NCBI RefSeq assembly: GCF_000150275.1 | Contig: NW_002060944.1 | Coordinates: forward strand, 7,578,735-7,642,734 | Source: Trichoplax adhaerens | Taxonomy: Eukaryota > Placozoa > Uniplacotomia > Trichoplacea > Trichoplacidae | Length of the DNA: 64,000 nt | Direction: 5' to 3' | Shown: positions 49,386-64,000 of the stretch, piece by piece | How the letters are laid out: every line of letters begins with the position of its first letter | Position numbering within the stretch: position 1 is the first letter of the stretch | The notes under the pieces: generated by a model | What the model was told of the DNA's origin: nothing | What the model saw: only the letters and a program-made list of their open reading frames with translations | The model's database searches: none | Program-made: the position numbers and the translations under genes

Positions 49386-52293
49386 ATGGCAGCTAAAAGC
49401 AAGAATGCAGATTATCAACACAAATCTAAGCTCGATGAACATCAGGTATAATCAACGGATCTTGAATTGTACTGGATGAAGGCTGTATGTTGTTGTGATC
49501 CTTGCATTATGATGATGGAGTAATTGGTGCAGGATGACATGCCTCACGGGCTCAGTCATGCTGGACTTGGACCTGCAGTTTTCATCGCCTTTCAAAATAA
49601 ACGATTATTATCCATTTTAAATCTAATTAGGATAATAGGAAATATTAGAAATGCTTCTCACTGTAATAAGATCACAAGTTTGCAATAACTGATGCCATTA
49701 AAAATAGATATACCAGCTCATCACTCAACCTTTCATTTCTTTTCTAATTAATCGACAACATGAGTACTGTAAGCATAGCAAGATCAAATGGTGTGATAAT
49801 GATAATGCTGTTGTAGCTTACTACTGTATAGTGAATTGGCCGTAGGATAATGTTCAAATGCAATACATCAAATGACAATCAGGGCTTATATCCAACGAGG
49901 ATTTCTTCACTATTCTCAAAATATAGTGAATACGGGTGTATGTATTTTGTATTTTAAACATCTTTTGGCCAATCATCAGTTATAAAAGCCAGCCTTCAAG
50001 TACCATGCAAACCCTACCAGGAGATAGCCTCAAATCTAATAATTGCAAATGGAACGTAAAAGACAAGCTTATAATGGATGGAAATGACGTGCCAGTAATT
50101 AATGCTTTAGTAGTTTACTACCTAATTGCCACTTTAGAACTCGTCCAGTTTGGTGTAGATATTTCACTAGCGTGGACACTGCAAGAGTTCAAACACTCTT
50201 TCCTGCCTGCGTCTGCTAGAATATAACTACTGTATCTTATTAATAAAGCTGACTACAAGGCCTTCCAGCTAGACTATTCAGGCTACAATCTCCAGCATCG
50301 ATCTCTAATTACAATCTAACCTAATCAGTTTGCAGCTGGATAAACCGATACTCAATCGCATTGAGTGACGCTAAAATGCTTCTAAATCGCTCCAAACCAT
50401 TGCCCTCTTTTAACGATCATGTTAACCTACTGTATTAGGATAAAGTTCGGATACATTCCTCTTACGTTTTTCAACTTGGTTGCATAATAATGACTCGTAT
50501 ATATATTAAAAATTACTGGACTAATAATAACAAATTTTTGATTCTTTCCTCTCTATTAAGGTTCAGCTTGCTGTCCCAGCTCTTTTTAAATTATTACAGC
50601 TAAATGAGGTGAAAGCAAAAAAAAGAAAACTAATGGCTGATGACGAGAAAATATGGTTAAATTTGATATTAAAGAAAATACCCAATCCAACCAAGCCTAT
50701 ACAAATGTAAGGTTATATCAAGACTTTCGCAGTCTTTCTGCACGTATTACAGTAGTACAACAATGGCAATCTTATATCAGCCTCAAATATCAAGTATTCT
50801 AGCTATCTTCCAATGTAAATAGCACAAGTATTTGATGTACAATACCTAATATGAGTATTCTCATTGCAGTATACTGTATGGTACAATAATAAGGGGATTG
50901 ACAATTCTTCTTAAGCATATAATATGATCACAACTTAAATAATCTCCACCTTACTAAACAAGTAATAAGCAGTTTCGCCCATCACCACTTACCCATAGTA
51001 AAACGGTATATAAGTTAGCTGTTGGTTAAAGTTTGGACTGTACCTTAATTACCTATGTCTTCCTAGATCCCTACCGCATTCACTGCATCCTACTGGTACA
51101 CTTGAAATATGTCTATTTTGTAAAGACAACGAAAAGGACACCATTAAAAAAAAGCTTGAAAAGGATGGCATCACAGAGATTGTTAAGGTTAGTAAGGCGT
51201 TCATGTTCGACTCATTTTAGCATGATGAACTTAACGTTATAACCTACTACTGTAGCAATACTACCGTATAATAACATCTTTCTACAGTATTTTATTACTG
51301 TTTCTTTCGTACTATGGCAAAAGTGGTGAAATGTGTTATTAAAAAATAGTTTTTGACTGGACTACGATATTCAAATATTTAAAAGGATTATCCCAGTGAT
51401 TACGATTTATCAGTTCCTATTACTTATAATATCGCAGTTGTGCTTAACTTTATTAATTGTGGCATTTCTAATAAAAAGGATATAATTTGTATATAGCAAT
51501 GTCTACTCTTATGATAATATGATATAAAATAATGTAATGCTATTAATTTCACAGATAATCTCCATCATCAAATTAAAGAAAAATTATAGAGGATATGAAG
51601 CCAAACGACAATTGTGCCAAATGTATGATCTTTTCTTAGCCGATGACAGAATTTATCACTTACTACCACCCTATTTAGGCAAAAAGTTTTTTGAAAAGAA
51701 AAAGTAAGGGATAGAATCTACGATACATATCATTGTACTACATACTACTTTATTACTTTATCTAGTGCTACCGATGCAGTATTCTCATTTCAGTATCGAT
51801 TGCTTTAGGTATCCTATTCCAGTGAGTGTAACCAAGAAAAATTTGACTTCTCAAATAAACGGTATTCGTAATTCGACTTATTTCAGCCTTGGTAAAGGAA
51901 AATGCAAGTAAGTATATCGACTATCGCCCAGGGAAATTGTAGCAACTCTACTGATTATGCTTTTGCACGTATGATGTAGTATTTTTACTGTATATATAGT
52001 ATCTTGTCAGTATTGCATGCGCCATAGGTTGAAAGAAAAAATTGATCTTGATTTCTAGTGCCATTCCTGTTGCAATGACCAATCTGGATAGCGAAAAAAT
52101 TACTGAGAATATTATAGCAACAGTAAATAGCATTGCTGCCAAGATTCCGCGTGGCTGGAAAAATATCCAAGCGTTATATATCAAGACCACAGCAACAGTA
52201 GCTTTGCCTATATATAACTCTATACCTTATGAATCGACAAAAATTAATACTGATAACACGACAAAGACAGTTAAAGTGTCATTAGCCGACTAA
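49386..52293 (+). CDS. RSL1D1: Ribosomal L1 domain-containing protein 1-like (nucleolar)
   Basis: Nucleolar protein with an L1-type RNA-binding fold, linked in animals to ribosome biogenesis and growth control. Six exons join in phase to give 269 residues: 49386-49445, 50561-50706, 51067-51187, 51555-51703, 51809-51907 and 52059-52293. The junction KLDEHQ|VQLAVPALFKLL aligns with LDKEQVRKAVEALL of the human protein, which supports the small first exon. Further matches: WLNLILKKIPNPTKP, SLPHSLHPTG, EICLFCKDNEKDTI, GYEAKRQLCQMYDLFLAD, HLLPPYLGKKFFEKKK, YPIPVSVTKKNL and LYIKTTATVALPIYNS. The frame ends soon after the L1 fold. The long Lys-rich C-terminal extension of vertebrate RSL1D1 is absent. 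Intron 1 is 1.1 kb and contains a 96-codon chance frame. Convergent with USP7. It could also be a Cic1/Utp30-like member of the same family. Confidence 0.9.
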
Positions 52294-54409
52294 AAATCAC
52301 TGAATCAATTAAGTAATATTACAATTCTATTGTAGTCTTAAATTGATCCAAAAATCATACCTGGTAGATCATATATTGTCTGCTGTATTTTAAAAATATT
52401 TCTTGATCGGTATGCCTCAGCGAGAGAATCTGCAAATACTAATTTGAACGATTTCAACTGAAAATTTTTAAAACATTAACGTGTACCGTCTTTTGCGTTC
52501 TTAACTTAAATCATACAAAGATATGCAATACTTCTATTGTATAGTGTAAAATCCAGATTTATATCGGAAACATAATCCATATTGTATTATTCAAATCCAC
52601 GGATGCTAATTAATTTTACATCTTCACTTTAGACAATGCTATCAATATTGTACGTGAATTGGTATTAAGCTCTACCTATTAAATTCTTTTAATATTCCAT
52701 AGTCTTTACTCCAGTCTTTTCGGAAGCTTGTCCATTAATGTGTATTAATACAGATTAGCAATAAACTTGTAGTAAAATTTTGACATATGTGTTTACGGTT
52801 ACAAGCTTAATAATTCAAAATATGTAACAAGAGTAATATTGATGGGATACTAAAAAAAAGAAAGGAGAATATTTACGTTAACTTTTTTTCTACACGTATT
52901 AAAATCAGTCGAATTTATAGTATATTCGATGTTAGAGAAGATGTAATAAAAACTAACTATATAAAGTAATGCTTAATTCAATACAGTAATGGTTTGCTTA
53001 TTTTATTGATAAACATACTAAGGATATACAGTATACCCGCAAATGTTACTCGCGAACTTACGTCTATGTCTAATCTATTACAAATTTTACAGCATCGTAC
53101 GTTGCAGTTCAAACATCTCGCAGGTTTATTTTAGTAACATGCTATTTGCATATACGTAAGTTATATGCAATATGCACTAATTTCACTTGCTTAGCTTATT
53201 ACACATGCTGGATAATTATTAAGTAGTACCAAATTCTAAATATTCCCTTGATATGTACGGTAAACACCTTCGGTAAGGATTTATAATATTGAACCAAATC
53301 TATGATACGCCAGTTTACTATTTCTCAGATAAGAGTACCGCAGTAACATTTTTGTGATAACGTTCACATGCCTTTTAGCCGAAGGTCTAACTCTAGCAGT
53401 AAACTACATATTGTGCTACAATACCAAGTACAAAGTTCAGCATCAATTAACTTGCAATTCCGATCAAACTTAATTAAGCTGTTTAATGTAGGTAAATTCA
53501 GGATAAATAGGACAGCAATAACAGTTCGCAGCATACAGTAGTGGATATGTGCGAGATTAATAGATAGATAGATGCAGCATTCAACCTTTACCAGCCTGTA
53601 CTAAATAGAGAATTGTCATTCTATAGGCTTATTTAATAGGTTGAAAAGCCATAATACAGTAATAAGTATCAAACAATTTCCAATTTTTTTAAGTCATTGC
53701 TCAAGAGTAATTTAAACAATAATAATTATTTATCCATCTACTCATACAGACTTCGCGTATAAATCTTAAAATACGTAAAAGAATGTACCAGTTGGCACAA
53801 ATCCTTTCTGGAATAGAGCATACGCTAGGGTTCGTATAGGATCAAATAATACAAAATAGGTATAGGAATATGACAAATGTAAATACTGTACAATAGGTAC
53901 TGAATTCTGACACTAGTTGTACGCGTAAATACTAAGACACAATTATGAGCAATCCAATATTTTGACATCGATCATGCAGCTAGTTAGCTTTATACTTAGT
54001 GCTGTAGCAGAATTTGTATTGTAAATATAAATGAAATTGTGATATTCTATTGACCTTGAGTCCATATATTATCAAATTTTTAAATTCTTAGCATCAAAAG
54101 CCATCCACCTTAGCACTACTGCAAGAACTAATCGTATCAACTCCAGCGAAGGGTTCAACATACACTAGTGACATCCTATTAATTCAAATAACAGTGGTAG
54201 AAAGCTACATGTAGACCTTGGGAACAAGTTTAGCTGAAAGTATGATACTTTTGAACGAAGATCTAACAGGTTCTTGCGGTAATTTCCTAGTTAAACCGTA
54301 ATCTCTTCTAAATTCTATCACATCATCTTTCATAAATTTTCTTAAAATGTTTTTTTAATCGGCTAACAAAGCTTTCCATCTTCTCGTATAAAAGGACGTA
54401 TCGGATCTT
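52294..54409. other. Convergent spacer between RSL1D1 and USP7
   Basis: About 2.1 kb of AT-rich sequence with no exon, tandem array or RNA gene I can support; a single GTAC element sits near 53885. Both 3' untranslated regions should be here. Confidence 0.55.
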
Positions 54410-62713
<8,304 letters not shown>

Positions 62714-64000
62714 CTATACAGCAAAGGAAAGAGTAAACAGCAACATTAAGACAAATTCAATACATAAACAAATGCAAACTCTAGTTATTGCTGTAAATGG
62801 GTATCTCCCAATCAATCCGTTGCCCCCTACTGCTGAAAATTGATTTATCTGTTATGACGGAAATGCGATTTTAAATTAAATTCCATGTCAGCCAGTATTT
62901 TAAAATCAGAAATGAACAAGAACAGCCAAGATTTTCCCTTATCAACCAGTTTTCTACAATTGGATTAATTAGGTGTAATGACTACAGCGCTACTTAGCAC
63001 ATTTTAATTACGAAATCAGCAATTCGATGATAAAGTGTCGATGTTACGGGCCAGGATACAAATATGGGTATTGATGATATTATGGCGCAGACAGTACCTT
63101 TAAGCAAGAGTCTGACAAAGGTGTGTGAAACTGCCATGAATTAGCTTGGGCTGTGAGTCAAGGAGAAGTAAACTATGAAAATAAGGCATGCAGTTTTTCA
63201 ACACTACCATAAGAGTAAGTTTACATCGTAATAAGAATAGCACAGGCAATGCAATTTATTGTCATATCTGCCTTTCCTATTTCATTCAATTGGGTTAGGA
63301 AAGAACTTTCAGTTGTAGAGTCGGTCAGTGTTGGTGGTATAGTCGTATGTAGGGTTGATAAGGAAGCAAAAAAAACAACAGTTTGCAAAGTGTGTCTAGG
63401 ACCAGTATTTTGTTCTCATTCTTTCTACTACTGTACAGTATATTACCAAATTAATTTTATCTTGTTTGGTCTACATTCTACAATACGCTCCGAATTTAGT
63501 GCCAATACTTATACCATGCTAGTAGTAATGTAATAGAATTGAGGAAGTAGGCTAATTATTGAAGAAAAAAATACGAGAAGCAATAACAGAATCCAAAATC
63601 TCATCTTGATGGCGTAAGTGATCTACATGGATGTACAATTGGATTGAAATGTCTGCGTCATAAAAATTGTATCAACGCATACACATAAATTGTATATATT
63701 ATTGTAGTGTGGAGTTGATTTTAAAATCTATCCAGTCGTAGTCATTCTTAGCTTTATAGTGCTTGTTCACACACTCCATCCTCGACAACAAATACAGCCG
63801 TGACTAGCAAACTGCTTGTTATTCTATAATGGATTTGACTTTTTTGTCAATACAGGAAAGTACTTGTATGTCCCCCCCCAAAGTGGCTGGTGAATAGCCA
63901 TTTGAGAAATTACACCTGTAGTCGGGGATGAAATTTTCTGTCAAGCAAATGATCCTCCACTGAAATGTTACTCTTTCTCATGGAGAGAAAAGAAGAGAAT
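62714..64000. other. 5' flank or first intron of USP7
   Basis: AT-rich sequence upstream of the first USP7 exon I could define. It should hold the start codon and promoter, or only an intron that runs off the window. A 94-codon plus-strand frame at 63249-63533 has no recognisable protein features and includes a GTAC motif. I do not support a gene here. Confidence 0.4.

Noticed and set aside
49936-50226. 96-codon plus-strand frame
   Set aside because: It lies inside RSL1D1 intron 1 and does not join either flanking exon in phase; no recognisable domain.
51948-52190. Minus-strand frame with membrane-like segments
   Set aside because: It is antisense to the last RSL1D1 exon, whose plus-strand translation matches the L1 family.
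63249-63533. 94-codon plus-strand frame upstream of USP7
   Set aside because: No homology that I recognise, includes a GTAC repeat, and has no splice partner.

Overview
The window looks like nuclear DNA from an early-branching animal, most plausibly a placozoan (inference). It is AT-rich. Genes are split into many short exons by small introns with GT-AG borders. The recognisable proteins form an animal set: STARD3, a TSPAN13/31-type tetraspanin, eRF3/GSPT1, a WIPI1/2-type autophagy protein, CANT1, RSL1D1 and USP7. I found no bacterial-style operons, rRNA, tRNA, CRISPR array or recognisable transposase. Exons were assembled by hand: I looked for homologous peptide segments, required GT-AG borders, and checked that the reading phase carries across every junction.

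Layout. 1-2.5 kb: GTAC-rich palindromic repeats and a tandem duplication. 2.6-5.0 kb (+): D-2-hydroxyacid dehydrogenase, 5' end unresolved. 6.3-12.8 kb (-): complete 16-exon STARD3 with MENTAL and START domains. 12.9-15.1 kb: degenerate tandem repeats. 16.0-19.7 kb (-): unidentified multi-exon gene. 20-27.4 kb: gene-poor region with at least five different tandem-repeat families, including a 10-copy array that stays largely in frame. 27.5-30.4 kb (+): tetraspanin. 32.0-37.2 kb (-): 20-exon eRF3. 38.7-44.1 kb (+): 15-exon WIPI. 46.0-47.0 kb (-): intronless CANT1. 47.6-48.6 kb: tandem array. 49.4-52.3 kb (+): 6-exon RSL1D1-like gene. 54.4-62.7 kb (-): USP7, with more than 20 exons and the extreme 5' end not found.

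The genes do not form a pathway. They are housekeeping functions: sterol transfer at contact sites, translation termination, autophagosome formation, ER/Golgi nucleotide hydrolysis, nucleolar function and deubiquitination. The larger repeat arrays tend to lie in the spaces between divergent genes (19.7-27.5, 37.2-38.7, 47.0-49.4 kb). Two of the three convergent spaces (5.0-6.3, 52.3-54.4 kb) are almost free of them.

Points most worth a second look: the in-frame repeat array at 22.85-24.53 kb, the preserved phospho-FFAT-type motif in STARD3 with a possible second copy, the frame conflict at the eRF3 C-terminus, the unidentified gene with an N-terminal KVRF motif, and the self-complementary TACTGTACAGTA-like repeat family.
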